Shown in pieces: positions 36,767-45,469 of a stretch of 64,000 nucleotides of DNA; the first letter of the stretch is position 1; every line of letters starts with the position of its first letter. This DNA comes from Peribacillus sp. ACCC06369. GTDB taxonomy: Bacteria; Bacillota; Bacilli; Bacillales; DSM-1321. The position numbers and the translations under genes are program-made. The stretch covers positions 4,340,001 to 4,404,000 of the forward strand of contig NZ_JAUCEN010000002.1 of assembly GCF_030348945.1 (NCBI RefSeq), in the 5' to 3' direction. The notes below the pieces were generated by a model. That model did not search any database. It worked only from the letters and a program-made list of their open reading frames with translations, and was not told where the DNA came from.

Positions 36767-37735
36767 TTATTCTTTACCAAGCATGTTTAAGGTGTCTTTA
36801 GCAATGGCCTCTGCGGATACAACACCACGGTATCTTGTCCATAAATCCCGATCAACACTATAAACTTGTTTGTTTTTTACAGCCTTTAGGTCTTTCCAAA
36901 GAGGGTTATCTTTCCACTCATCAGTAAGTAACTTACCTTCATTGTTCGCCAAAAGCAGCACATCCGGATTAATCTCGACAAGTTGCTCCAGATTCATCTC
37001 AGCATGTGGTTGGTCTTGCTGAATGGCATTTTTCAATCCCATTCGTTCAAGCAATTCTCCATCATAAGAAGAAGAAGTATGAGCTTGGAATGAAGTATCC
37101 CGTACAACAGCAGGTAAAACCGTCATATTTGAATTAACTGTTAGCTTTGATTTAAGTTCTTTGATCGTTTTTTCATGCTCGTTTAATCTTTTATCTGCAG
37201 CCTCTTCCTGATTTACTGCTTTTGCAATCGTTTTGAAAGAATCCAAGTTTTCTTGATAGGTAGATTCCCGACTTTTTAAGACAACGGTAGGAGCGATCTG
37301 CTGTAAATCTTTATAAATACCTTTATGCCGCTCAGCATCTGCAATGATTAAATCCGGCTGTAATGAACTGATAACCTCTAAATTAGGCTGTTCACGTGTT
37401 CCCACTGAAGTATAATCCATTTCTTGACCTACAAGTTTTGTAATCATATCTTTTTTGTTGTCATCTGAAATCCCAATAGGTTTTATTCCTAGAGCATTTA
37501 GAGAATCAACGAAAGATAACTCAAGGGTAACTATTTTTTTAGGAGTATTTTTAATTTCCGTTTCTCCCATTTCATGCTTAATCGTCCTTATTTCTTGATT
37601 CTTTGTTTCGGCAGATGTCTTATCTGCTTCTGTTGTTTTTTGAGAGGTATTACATCCTGATAACATCATCATAATAGTCAATAACAGGATTAATACTCCT
37701 CCCCCATATGTTCTTGCTTTTTTAGATTCTCGCAT
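36767..37735 (-). CDS. Iron-siderophore-binding lipoprotein (FecB-like)
   Basis: 322 residues from ATG 37735 with GAAAGGGTG 7 nt upstream. Lipobox LSGC with Cys28. FecB/BtuF-type fold: KIVTLELSFVDSLNALGIKPIGI in the N-lobe, LQPDLIIADAERHKG, and C-lobe EINPDVLLLANNEG. Such proteins bind ferric siderophores; the charged site resembles citrate/hydroxamate binders but the ligand is not determined. First gene of the importer operon, under a Fur box. Confidence 0.94.
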   Translation of the reverse strand: MRESKKARTYGGGVLILLLTIMMMLSGCNTSQKTTEADKTSAETKNQEIRTIKHEMGETEIKNTPKKIVTLELSFVDSLNALGIKPIGISDDNKKDMITKLVGQEMDYTSVGTREQPNLEVISSLQPDLIIADAERHKGIYKDLQQIAPTVVLKSRESTYQENLDSFKTIAKAVNQEEAADKRLNEHEKTIKELKSKLTVNSNMTVLPAVVRDTSFQAHTSSSYDGELLERMGLKNAIQQDQPHAEMNLEQLVEINPDVLLLANNEGKLLTDEWKDNPLWKDLKAVKNKQVYSVDRDLWTRYRGVVSAEAIAKDTLNMLGKE

Positions 37736-37799
37736 TTTTTGCACCCTTTCTCTCATCTATATCTATTTAACTTCTTAACCAACGAATACATTCATAATT

Positions 37800-37818
37800 G
37801 AAAATGATTATCATTATC
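37800..37818. promoter_or_regulatory. Fur box of the siderophore operon
   Basis: GAAAATGATTATCATTATC matches 17 of 19 positions of the consensus GATAATGATAATCATTATC. It lies 65 bp upstream of the binding-protein start, so iron should repress the operon. Confidence 0.92.
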
Positions 37819-37984
37819 CTGCTGTTATGATAAAGTCATCGACTGATACCGTCAATATTAATAAAATTTTGTGAATAAAAATCATTATGGCCATTAGGGC
37901 AACCTGCATGCATTTTATTGATTACGTGAAGTAAGTTGAAGTACCGATTCGGCAAGGGCTTGAAGTTGAACATTAACAAAAGTA

Positions 37985-38014
37985 AAAAAAGCAGACCCGT
38001 TAAGGTCTGCTCTT
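37985..38014. terminator. Bidirectional hairpin terminator
   Basis: Stem AGCAGACC/GGTCTGCT (37990-37997 with 38004-38011), A-run before, CTTTT after. No gene clearly ends here. Confidence 0.65.
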
Positions 38015-38133
38015 TTGATCAATGTACGTCCTCATTTTCTTTCCATCAGCATTTCCTCAATAGGAAATACTTCATTTGAAGCTTCCCCTTTTGAGGGTTT
38101 TATGGAGGTGGAGTTTATTATAAGAATGATTCA

Positions 38134-38264
38134 CTTGATCCCAGAAATCCGCATCCTTTCCGCCGACTGTCTGCCAAGCAGCATCAAAGGAATCGTCTGT
38201 GGGGTCTCGGCTAGCCAGTTTTTCGGCAGGAGTGTCGCACTCTTCAATCCATTGAGGGTTTCAT
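38134..38264 (-). repeat. GC-rich intergenic element, copy Y
   Basis: About 131 bp, read on the minus strand: ATGAAACCCTC, GCGACACTCCTGCCGA, CTGGCTAGCCGAGACCCCAC, CTTGGCAGACAGTCGGCGGA. Nearly identical to the copy at 61450, in inverse orientation. A direct repeat TTGAGGGTTT(T/C)AT occurs at 38091-38103 and 38252-38264. Rest of 37819-38569 has only the hairpin at 37985 and the element at 38400. Confidence 0.85.
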
Positions 38265-38399
38265 AAAATAGTAAAAAATCATTAAGGATTATCTAGCTTG
38301 CTTTACTATCATGGTTCGGGTTGAGACCCTTCCGAACCCCCTTTTATTGACCAGTTATTATCGATTCTGCAGACAAAAGAAGTTACATCTAAAACAAAT

Positions 38400-38520
38400 T
38401 TGATTGGAACGGAAGGTGCGAGACTCCTGCTGGGAAAGCGCGTCCAAGGGAGACCCCGCAGGCGCAAAGGCGCCGAGGGCGGACCGCCCGCAGAAAGCGA
38501 GTGACCTACGTTCCAATCAA
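38400..38520 (+). repeat. GC-rich intergenic element with 12-bp terminal inverted repeats
   Basis: 121 bp bounded by perfect inverted repeats TTGATTGGAACG / CGTTCCAATCAA. Interior GCGAGACTCCTGC, GGGAGACCCCGCAGGCGCAA, GGCGGACCGCCCGC and AGCGAGTG matches the layout of the other GC-rich elements here. Unlike the AT-rich flanks. It has no ORF and could fold into one long hairpin or be a small non-autonomous element. Confidence 0.85.
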
Positions 38521-38569
38521 CGTGCAAATTTCACAAACAAGATTGGATCTTCTTTGCTTTCCAGGTTAT

Positions 38570-39415
38570 TTAGTGAAACTTTCCCTTCAAAAATCGATAC
38601 AGTCCATCTTCTCTGTATGAATGCTCCGTCACTTCATCGGCTTGTTCTTTGACCAGGTCAGTGGCGTTTTTCATGGCAACGCAATGTCCTGCGAGTTTAA
38701 ATAGGGGGAGGTCATTTTCACCATCGCCCACTGCCAGGATATTTTCCGGTGCTAGCTGGAAATGCTTCAGTAATAGTTGGACCCCTGTTGCTTTTGAGAC
38801 GCCTTCCACTGTCACTTCTACATTGTGATGGGTGGAGGAAGCTGTTGTGAAGGCATTGTATTGCTTTATTTTCCCCAAATCCGCTTTCCATTTTCGAATG
38901 GTATTCATTTCATTGCTGAAAAAGTAGATTTTGGCGACGCTGCTTATATCCATTTGTTCTGACCATCTTATTTTGTCATCCACTGCATCCTGTCTTGATA
39001 GCCATTCATTTTCATCGACTGTCTCGGGCTTTGGCACCAAGCCTTGTTTAACCATATAGTCTTTATCTTTAAGTAATGCCATCCGTGTTCCAGCGTTCGG
39101 ATGTACTTCGTAAAAAATCTCTCCAGCTCCTGCTTTGGCGACCAATTCTTCCACAAGTTCCGGCGACAGGGCGTGTTCGACAATCTGTTCCTTTCCGATG
39201 AATACGGACATTCCATTGGCTGTCACCATTCCATCGGCTTCCATGCCAGACGGCAAAACGTCCCTCACTTCTTCCAGCGTTCTTCCTGTTGCAATGAAAA
39301 TCAGCTTACCTCTTTCCCTAAGTTCGCCTATGTACTGTTCCAGCGTCTCATTCACCTTATTCATTTCGTTCAATGTCGTGCCATCCAAATCCAGCACAAT
39401 TGCCTTGTTAGTCAT
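38570..39415 (-). CDS. HAD-superfamily Cof-type phosphatase
   Basis: 281 residues from ATG 39415 (AGAGGTGA upstream). HAD motif I AIVLDLDGTTLNE, motif II IATGRTLEE, motif III/IV AVGDGENDLPLFKLAG. Cof/YidA-like type IIB cap. Dephosphorylates sugar phosphates, flavin or PLP intermediates; the real substrate is unknown. Upstream of it lies an Ula-type PTS operon on the same strand, separated by a hairpin. Confidence 0.9.
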   Translation of the reverse strand: MTNKAIVLDLDGTTLNEMNKVNETLEQYIGELRERGKLIFIATGRTLEEVRDVLPSGMEADGMVTANGMSVFIGKEQIVEHALSPELVEELVAKAGAGEIFYEVHPNAGTRMALLKDKDYMVKQGLVPKPETVDENEWLSRQDAVDDKIRWSEQMDISSVAKIYFFSNEMNTIRKWKADLGKIKQYNAFTTASSTHHNVEVTVEGVSKATGVQLLLKHFQLAPENILAVGDGENDLPLFKLAGHCVAMKNATDLVKEQADEVTEHSYREDGLYRFLKGKFH

Positions 39416-39451
39416 GCAAATCACCTCTAGAATCCGAATGATATGAAAATG

Positions 39452-39488
39452 CCAACAGCCCATTATCAAAAAGATCTTAGGCTGTTGG
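39452..39488 (-). terminator. Hairpin after the PTS operon
   Basis: Stem CCAACAGCC/GGCTGTTGG with a 19-nt loop. The U-tract is weak, so termination may be partial, with read-through into the HAD gene. Confidence 0.55.
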
Positions 39489-39529
39489 TTTCATTGATTT
39501 TTTTTCATGTACCTTATCAGTATAACAGT

Positions 39530-40798
39530 TTAGGATAATCCTAAAAGTTTCATGACACTTAGGATGAAGAGACCGACCACGCCGAAGTCCGAATCACCAA
39601 ATGTGGTTCCTTCAAAACCTACATCCCCCAAGAAGACCAGGAGTATCGCCGGCAGGAAACTAATGATGAGCCCGTTGGCAAATGATCCTAGCATCGCACC
39701 GCGTCTGCCGCCTGTGGCATTTCCAAAAACACCTGCTGCCGCTCCGGTAAAGAAATGCGGTACGAGCCCCGGAACGATGACTTTCAATCCGATTGCCGGA
39801 AGGAGGAACATGGATAATAGGCCAGCCAGGAAACTGAATAGGAATCCGATGATCACTGCATTTGGAGCGAAAGGAAAGATGGTCGGGCAATCCAATGCAG
39901 GTTTTGTATTCGGTGCCACTTTATCAGCAATCCCTTTGAATGCAGGGACGATTTCAGCAATTAACATCCGTACCCCTGCAAGGATGATGTAGACCCCTGC
40001 TGCAAATGTTATCGCCTGGATGAAAGAAAATACGATGAAGTTCGAACCGCCGGATAATTCCGTTTCAATATAGTTCTGTCCGGCAAACAATGCGACGATC
40101 ACGAAGAACAACGTCATCGTAAGCGATACGGCGACTGATGTGTCCCTCAGGAATCCTAAAGATTTAGGAACCTTGATCTGCTCGGTCGTCTTCTCCTTAT
40201 TCCCAAACCATTTTCCAACAGTCGCGGATACAAAATATCCGATGGTCCCGAAGTGGCCGATGGCAAAATCATCGCTTCCGGTGATCTTCCGTACGTATGG
40301 CTGAAGGAGGGCTGGGAACATCACCATGCATACCCCCAATAGGATGGAACCGACCAAGATAAGCGGAAATCCGTCAAGCCCGCCGACCGATAGGGTGACT
40401 GCAAGTAAACAAGCCATGAATAAGGTATGGTGCCCCGTTAAGAATATATATTTAAATGGCGTAAACCGAGCTAGTAATACATTGACGACCATACCAAAAA
40501 CCATGATAAGTGCAGTCGAGGTCCCAAAATCACTTTGGGCGGCTGCGACAATGGCTTCGTTATTCGGTATGACGCCTTGTACATTGAATGCATGATCGAA
40601 CATTTTACTGAATATATCAAGGGCGCCGATGAGCACTGCCGCTCCCGCTCCAATGATAATGAAACCCATGACTGTTTTTAACGTTCCAGATACAACATCC
40701 GCACTGGATTTCCGCTGTAACAGCAGGCCAATGAGAGCAAACAGCCCCACTAGTATGGAAGGTGTACCCAAGATGTCATTCATGATAAGCTCCAGCAT
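39530..40798 (-). CDS. PTS IIC component, ascorbate/UlaA (SgaT) type
   Basis: 422 residues, about ten to eleven membrane segments. UlaA/SgaT features: the GHHTLFMACLLAV loop, GSDDFAIGHFGTIGYFVSA, and the C-terminal PHFFTGAAAGVFGNATGGRRGA. Forms the membrane channel of a phosphotransferase system for L-ascorbate or another acid sugar; the substrate is not certain because no UlaD/E/F enzymes are adjacent. Transcribed behind two IIB genes. Confidence 0.9.
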   Translation of the reverse strand: MLELIMNDILGTPSILVGLFALIGLLLQRKSSADVVSGTLKTVMGFIIIGAGAAVLIGALDIFSKMFDHAFNVQGVIPNNEAIVAAAQSDFGTSTALIMVFGMVVNVLLARFTPFKYIFLTGHHTLFMACLLAVTLSVGGLDGFPLILVGSILLGVCMVMFPALLQPYVRKITGSDDFAIGHFGTIGYFVSATVGKWFGNKEKTTEQIKVPKSLGFLRDTSVAVSLTMTLFFVIVALFAGQNYIETELSGGSNFIVFSFIQAITFAAGVYIILAGVRMLIAEIVPAFKGIADKVAPNTKPALDCPTIFPFAPNAVIIGFLFSFLAGLLSMFLLPAIGLKVIVPGLVPHFFTGAAAGVFGNATGGRRGAMLGSFANGLIISFLPAILLVFLGDVGFEGTTFGDSDFGVVGLFILSVMKLLGLS

Positions 40799-40829
40799 TG
40801 CCTCTCCCCCTCTTTTTTAAGTTTTCTTG

Positions 40830-41096
40830 TTATAGATGTGACGCTAATTTCGATGTGATTTCAGGGATGCTCATCATGTTTTCCAGCGTGACGATCGTCC
40901 GGGTTCCATCATCCAGCTGACCGACAATATCCGCCGCTCCCAGGAAAATATCTGCCTGAACCGTTTTTGCGGATGTAAGATCCGTATGATCCACCTCGGC
41001 CGTTTTTCCCATTTCCGTCAATGCTTTCTTCACATTCATCTCCATGATGAAGCTGCTGCCCAATCCGTTTCCGCATACTACCATGATTTTCTTCAT
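40830..41096 (-). CDS. PTS IIB component, UlaB type (copy 1)
   Basis: 88 residues. The phosphorylated Cys is in MVVCGNGLGSSF at position 8-9. Almost identical to the gene at 41114 in both protein and DNA; differs by an extra Lys at the N-terminus and the last ten residues (ITSKLASHL). Accepts phosphate from the IIA domain and passes it to the sugar in IIC. Confidence 0.93.
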   Translation of the reverse strand: MKKIMVVCGNGLGSSFIMEMNVKKALTEMGKTAEVDHTDLTSAKTVQADIFLGAADIVGQLDDGTRTIVTLENMMSIPEITSKLASHL

Positions 41097-41113
41097 ATCA
41101 ATCTCTCCTTTTT

Positions 41114-41380
41114 TTATCCTACATGCTTGTCTAATTTAGATTTGATTTCAGGGATGCTCATCATGTTTTCCAGTGTGACGATCGTCCGGGTTCCATCATC
41201 CAGCTGACCGACAATATCCGCCGCTCCCAGGAAGATATCCGCCTGAACCGTTTTTGCGGATGTAAGATCCGTATGATCCACCTCGGCCGTTTTTCCCATT
41301 TCCGTCAATGCTTTCTTCACATTCATTTCCATGATGAAGCTGCTGCCCAATCCGTTTCCGCATACTACCATGATTTTCAT
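41114..41380 (-). CDS. PTS IIB component, UlaB type (copy 2)
   Basis: 88 residues. Same phosphocysteine loop as its tandem neighbour, ending IKSKLDKHVG. Starts inside the end of the regulator gene (4-bp overlap), so it is the translationally coupled, probably ancestral copy. DNA identity with copy 1 is close to complete over about 240 bp. Confidence 0.93.
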   Translation of the reverse strand: MKIMVVCGNGLGSSFIMEMNVKKALTEMGKTAEVDHTDLTSAKTVQADIFLGAADIVGQLDDGTRTIVTLENMMSIPEIKSKLDKHVG

Positions 41381-43443
41381 TCCGTTTCCTCCTTCGAATA
41401 TTTATGAACGTACTCCATAAGGAGCGATTTATCTGAAGTGCGTAAGATTTCCTCTATATTGGCTGGTTCATTCAATAATTGAGTGAGCTGGATCAATGCC
41501 CGCAAATGCGAATCGTTATCTACGGCTGCCAAAATGATAATCAGGCGAACCGGTTTATCCGGCCCAAAGTCCACGGCTTCATCCAATTTCAGCAAACTCA
41601 TGGATAAAGATCTTACCCCCTGCTCCGGACGTGCATGGGGAATCGCCACTCCAGGCGTTATCACTACATATGGGCCATTCGTTTCTATGGCCTCGATCAT
41701 TGCATCCACATATCGTTCTTCGACGGTTCCTAAGTCCACGAGAGGCTTGGCCGCGACTTGAATGCCTTCTTTCCAATTGGAAACATGCGGCTGTAATTGA
41801 ATCGTTTGCATATTGAGCAGTTCTTCTAACACAGGCTTCTCTGCCTCCTTTAAAGAAAATTGGGTTACTTTTGGCGTGTGAGTAAACACATTCGACTGCA
41901 GTGCCTTTTCAAGCTGATCCGGTTCATGGATTGTCGCATGCTTGGAAATGATTTTTAATAATGCTGCAACATCCACACTTTCCGTTGTATATCCATACAA
42001 TTCCTGCATGACCTGCTGGCGCAATGTATGTTTATCCTGCATTTCCAAAATGGGCGGTACAACGAATAAGGCCGCTTTCGTTCTCATATGCACCGTTGAA
42101 AAAACAAGGTCGTACGACAATGGGTATTCTGCCGCATTCCTTACTGACAGAACATCCAGGAACAAAATATCCGGAAATAATTCCCTCAATGTATAAATGA
42201 GGATATTGCTGATGCCGATACCATTCGGGCATACGACAATGGCCCGTTTTCGATCATCCAATGTGGTCCCTTGCCTGCGCAGCCATCCGCCAAAATAGAT
42301 CGTGAAGTATGCCACTTCCTCTTCTGATACTGGACAGCCAATCTCTTTCTCCAACACCCATAGGGATTTTTTTGTCAAATGATGCAGTTCAGGATATACT
42401 TTCTGAACCCGTCCCGTCATCGGGTTCATTTGCGGGAGACCATACCGCAGGCGATGATATGCCGGTTTAAAATGAACGTATAATTGTTGGCATAGCTGCT
42501 CTTTGTCTTTCAGGTGAACAAACGCCAGCCTCTCGAACTCTTCCACGATTTCCTGCAAAAGCTGTTGAATGACTTCATCATCCTTAAGAGGGGAAATGTC
42601 CTTCGTTCGATTCATGCTCAGTAAATGTAACGTTGCGTATAAGTTTTCCGTTTCGCTCCACACTGATTGAAAGGCATCCGTCATGGTCATTTCCTCAACC
42701 ATTTTGTATTCTTCCGTCGCTACAAATGGAGCCCAGCTCTGGTCGGCCTGTAACTCTTCCCTTTTTCCTATGAGCTGATCTGTACATAAAAATAAATAGC
42801 TCAGTTCATGAAGCCGTTCATCCGTAAAGGTGATGCCTAATTTACGCTCGATCCCCTCAAGCTGGAACCGGATTGAGCTGATTTGCTTTTCATGATTTCC
42901 CCATATGCACTCCATGATCAATTCACTATTGGGACTGTTCAGTACATCATGCACGAGACGTTCAATGATATATCTCTTTACTCGGCTTTCCCCAATCACC
43001 ACGTAGCCATCTTGTTTGGAATACTGGATTTTGAGCGCTATGTCCCTGTTTTTCTCCTTAAGCCTTTTTAAATCTTTCAACACCGTATTTCGTGAAAGCC
43101 CGGTGATCGTCTGGAAATGATAGACGGACAATTCTTCATGGCTTAACAGGATCATGAGGTAAAAAACCTTTTCTCTATCTGTCTCTGAAAATATATAATT
43201 GCGTTTTGTCAGTTTTACGTTCAATTCTTCATCCCTGATTGTTTCGGAAAAGGAGTAGCCCATTTCACGATTATATTGAATCGGTTGATATCCATGAAAT
43301 TGGAGCCAGTCATTCGCTTTGTTCAGACCATATTGTATTTGCCTTCTTGTCAGACCTGTTTGGGCTTCAAGTTCTTTCATTTTTGAAATGGGCGAATGCT
43401 GTAATAGTTTTAGTAAATTGGCGCTTCTTTCATCTAAAAACAT
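41377..43443 (-). CDS. BglG/MtlR-type PRD regulator with EIIB and EIIA domains
   Basis: 688 residues. Order: two helix-turn-helix units (about 1-140), PRD1 and PRD2 (about 180-400), an EIIB-like domain (IVVCPNGIGISNIL near 410), and a C-terminal EIIA domain with phospho-His603 in GVAIPHARPEQG. The EIIA domain probably also supplies the IIA function missing from the operon. Phosphorylation of PRD, EIIB and EIIA sites links transcription of this operon to PTS flux. First gene of the operon. Confidence 0.93.
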   Translation of the reverse strand: MFLDERSANLLKLLQHSPISKMKELEAQTGLTRRQIQYGLNKANDWLQFHGYQPIQYNREMGYSFSETIRDEELNVKLTKRNYIFSETDREKVFYLMILLSHEELSVYHFQTITGLSRNTVLKDLKRLKEKNRDIALKIQYSKQDGYVVIGESRVKRYIIERLVHDVLNSPNSELIMECIWGNHEKQISSIRFQLEGIERKLGITFTDERLHELSYLFLCTDQLIGKREELQADQSWAPFVATEEYKMVEEMTMTDAFQSVWSETENLYATLHLLSMNRTKDISPLKDDEVIQQLLQEIVEEFERLAFVHLKDKEQLCQQLYVHFKPAYHRLRYGLPQMNPMTGRVQKVYPELHHLTKKSLWVLEKEIGCPVSEEEVAYFTIYFGGWLRRQGTTLDDRKRAIVVCPNGIGISNILIYTLRELFPDILFLDVLSVRNAAEYPLSYDLVFSTVHMRTKAALFVVPPILEMQDKHTLRQQVMQELYGYTTESVDVAALLKIISKHATIHEPDQLEKALQSNVFTHTPKVTQFSLKEAEKPVLEELLNMQTIQLQPHVSNWKEGIQVAAKPLVDLGTVEERYVDAMIEAIETNGPYVVITPGVAIPHARPEQGVRSLSMSLLKLDEAVDFGPDKPVRLIIILAAVDNDSHLRALIQLTQLLNEPANIEEILRTSDKSLLMEYVHKYSKEETE

Positions 43444-43644
43444 TCTCTATCCCTCTCCCTGCTTCTACGATATCTCACTTCTTATTAGAATTATAGCGTT
43501 TCTAAGTCCGAATGTTGTCATGGGTACTGCACAATAATAAACTCTTTATAAATTTGTGCACAATTTCGCATGTAATCAATTTTCAATACAGACTATATTC
43601 AGAAGAGGATATTATGTACTTCATACAACTTTTGTTTTTTAGTT

Positions 43645-43757
43645 TGGAGTCGCAGTGAAGTCATGAGACCGAGCGTGAAAGGGGTTTAGGGAGACCCCGC
43701 AGGCGCAAAGAGCGCCACGAGCGGACCTTCAGCGGAAAGCGAGTGCCTCTGGAGTGG
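43645..43757 (+). repeat. GC-rich intergenic element, diverged copy Z
   Basis: Contains GGGAGACCCCGCAGGCGCAA, AGCGCC, GCGGACC and AGCGGAAAGCGAGTG in the same order as the element at 38400. Its 5' part is altered, and there are no clear terminal inverted repeats. Lies upstream of the PTS regulator gene. The remainder of 43444-43879 holds only the terminator at 43775. Confidence 0.75.
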
Positions 43758-43774
43758 ACAAATTGTACTAATAC

Positions 43775-43821
43775 TAAAAAAACTGTAGGCAAACTCGAAT
43801 TTCATCGAGTTTGCCTACAGT
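43775..43821 (-). terminator. Strong terminator after the isochorismatase gene
   Basis: Perfect 17-bp stem (43782-43798 with 43805-43821), 6-nt loop, and seven T on the minus strand. Confidence 0.92.
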
Positions 43822-43879
43822 CTGAGAGGGAACAAAAAGCACCCTCTTTTATTCAACTAAAGTACCATTTGTATAAGAG

Positions 43880-44521
43880 TTATACCTGCTTGCTGAGATT
43901 GCGCTGAGCTCCCCTATAGCTTCCGATTATATTTTGATAACCAGGAAGCTGGCTGGAAAGTAAAGCACCAAAACCTTCGACATCGTTGCGCCAATCACGT
44001 TGTAATTCGCACGCTACGCTAAACCAGTTCATAAGCTGCACACCGCCATGGGCCATACGCGATAATGCCGCATCAGCTACCTGTTTGCTGACTGTTCCAG
44101 AAGCATCAGTGACAGCGAATACTTCATAACCAGCTTTCAAAGCGGAAAGTGCCGGGAAAGCAACGCAGACATCTGTAACCACGCCCGCGATGATAAGTTG
44201 TTTTTTTCCAGTTTCTTCGATTGCTTTAACAAAATCTTCATTATCCCATGCGTTAATTTGTCCAGGCCGAGCTATTTTTGGTGCGTGAGGAAAGAGTTCT
44301 TCCAATTCTTGCATCAGCGGTCCGTTTGGTCCGTTTTCAAAGCTTGTTGTTAAAATAACTGGCAAATCAAAAAACTTGGCGGTGTTGGCAAGAGCCATAA
44401 CATTGTTCTTGAATTCATCAACACCATAATCACGCACTAGCCCGGAAATAAGACCGGTTTGATGATCCACTAGAAGAACGGCAGCATCATCTTTGGATAG
44501 ACGAGAATAGAGATCAGACAT
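43880..44521 (-). CDS. Isochorismatase-family hydrolase (YcaC-like)
   Basis: 213 residues. Catalytic triad context: Asp in AVLLVDHQTGLI, Lys in ETGKKQLIIAG region, and Cys in GVVTDVCVAFPALSA. The long form with C-terminal LMNWFSVACELQRDW matches YcaC-like hydrolases, whose natural substrate is unknown. A GTTTAT-N2-ATAAAC palindrome lies about 115 bp upstream, matching one in the promoter of the MarR gene at 46695. Confidence 0.9.
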   Translation of the reverse strand: MSDLYSRLSKDDAAVLLVDHQTGLISGLVRDYGVDEFKNNVMALANTAKFFDLPVILTTSFENGPNGPLMQELEELFPHAPKIARPGQINAWDNEDFVKAIEETGKKQLIIAGVVTDVCVAFPALSALKAGYEVFAVTDASGTVSKQVADAALSRMAHGGVQLMNWFSVACELQRDWRNDVEGFGALLSSQLPGYQNIIGSYRGAQRNLSKQV

Positions 44522-44604
44522 TTTTAAAGTCCTCCTTTTATTAAAGCTATCGAAGAAAGTTCATATGTAGGGAAATTCCCCCCAACTCCTTCGTTGGTTT
44601 CAAT

Positions 44605-44654
44605 CAGTTTATAACTTAACTGACTGTTGCTCATAAGTTTATCTATAAACTTAT
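44605..44654. promoter_or_regulatory. Candidate MarR operators upstream of the isochorismatase gene
   Basis: GTTTATCTATAAAC at 44637-44650, with arms extending to 10 bp each (44633-44654). A second imperfect palindrome CAGTTTATAACTTAACTG is at 44605-44622. The core GTTTAT-NN-ATAAAC equals the site at 46648-46661 in the marR promoter. Confidence 0.65.
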
Positions 44655-44699
44655 AGCCTGTCAATCATATATATAATAAGAATCATTGATTATTGATAA

Positions 44700-45260
44700 T
44701 TAATCTAGAACTGGAGTGTGATCGATCCAATGAATGAATTGTTGTAAATAACGCTCAAGATAACGTTTTGTTTGATCATCAGTAAGCTCTTTCCGATCAG
44801 AATCAATCTTTTTATGTACTTGCGATATCAGCATTTTTTGAAATGGAAGAACATGAACTTGCATCGCTTCAAGTACTTGCCTGATTTGCATTTGAGCAAA
44901 TGCAGTACCTAATCCCCCAGGAGTAGCTCCAATCAGGCCAACTGGTTTTTTGGTAAGAACAGCGGACTCCCGAGGTCTTGACGCCCAGTCCAATGCATTT
45001 TTTAATACGCCTGGTATTCCAGAATTGTACTCTGGACTTACGATAATGATACCGTCGACGTCCTGAATGGCGGATTTAAATGATGTCACTGTTTCTGGTA
45101 CCCCACTCATTTCCAAGTCTTCGTTAAACAAAGGAAGATCATTAATTTCGATCCAGCGAAATTGATAAGAATCAACCATATCTGTCAATGATTGAGCAAT
45201 GATTCGATTATAAGAATTTTCCCGTAAACTGCCACAAATAAGGCCGATGGTTCTAGTCAT
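44700..45260 (-). CDS. NADPH-dependent FMN reductase
   Basis: 186 residues of flavodoxin-like fold. FMN-binding motifs: GSLRENSYNRIIAQSL and SPEYNSGIPGVLKNALDW. Such quinone/azo/chromate reductases transfer two electrons from NAD(P)H and often answer electrophile stress. Upstream of the isochorismatase gene; both may belong to the MarR-linked group. Confidence 0.92.
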   Translation of the reverse strand: MTRTIGLICGSLRENSYNRIIAQSLTDMVDSYQFRWIEINDLPLFNEDLEMSGVPETVTSFKSAIQDVDGIIIVSPEYNSGIPGVLKNALDWASRPRESAVLTKKPVGLIGATPGGLGTAFAQMQIRQVLEAMQVHVLPFQKMLISQVHKKIDSDRKELTDDQTKRYLERYLQQFIHWIDHTPVLD

Positions 45261-45469
45261 CTACTTCCCTCCCTGTTTGAAATCATCTCCTATAGTACCA
45301 TAATCTACCAACTATAAAAAAGTGACGTTATTCCCAATTAAGCTTGTGATCTAAATATGGCATAACATGATTGCTGGGTAAAAAGAACTTCCTTATATTG
45401 ATTCCACTTCCATTTTCTGAATATTCCCAACATACTATAAACTAGAAGGGTATTGGGAGGAGTGCAGAA

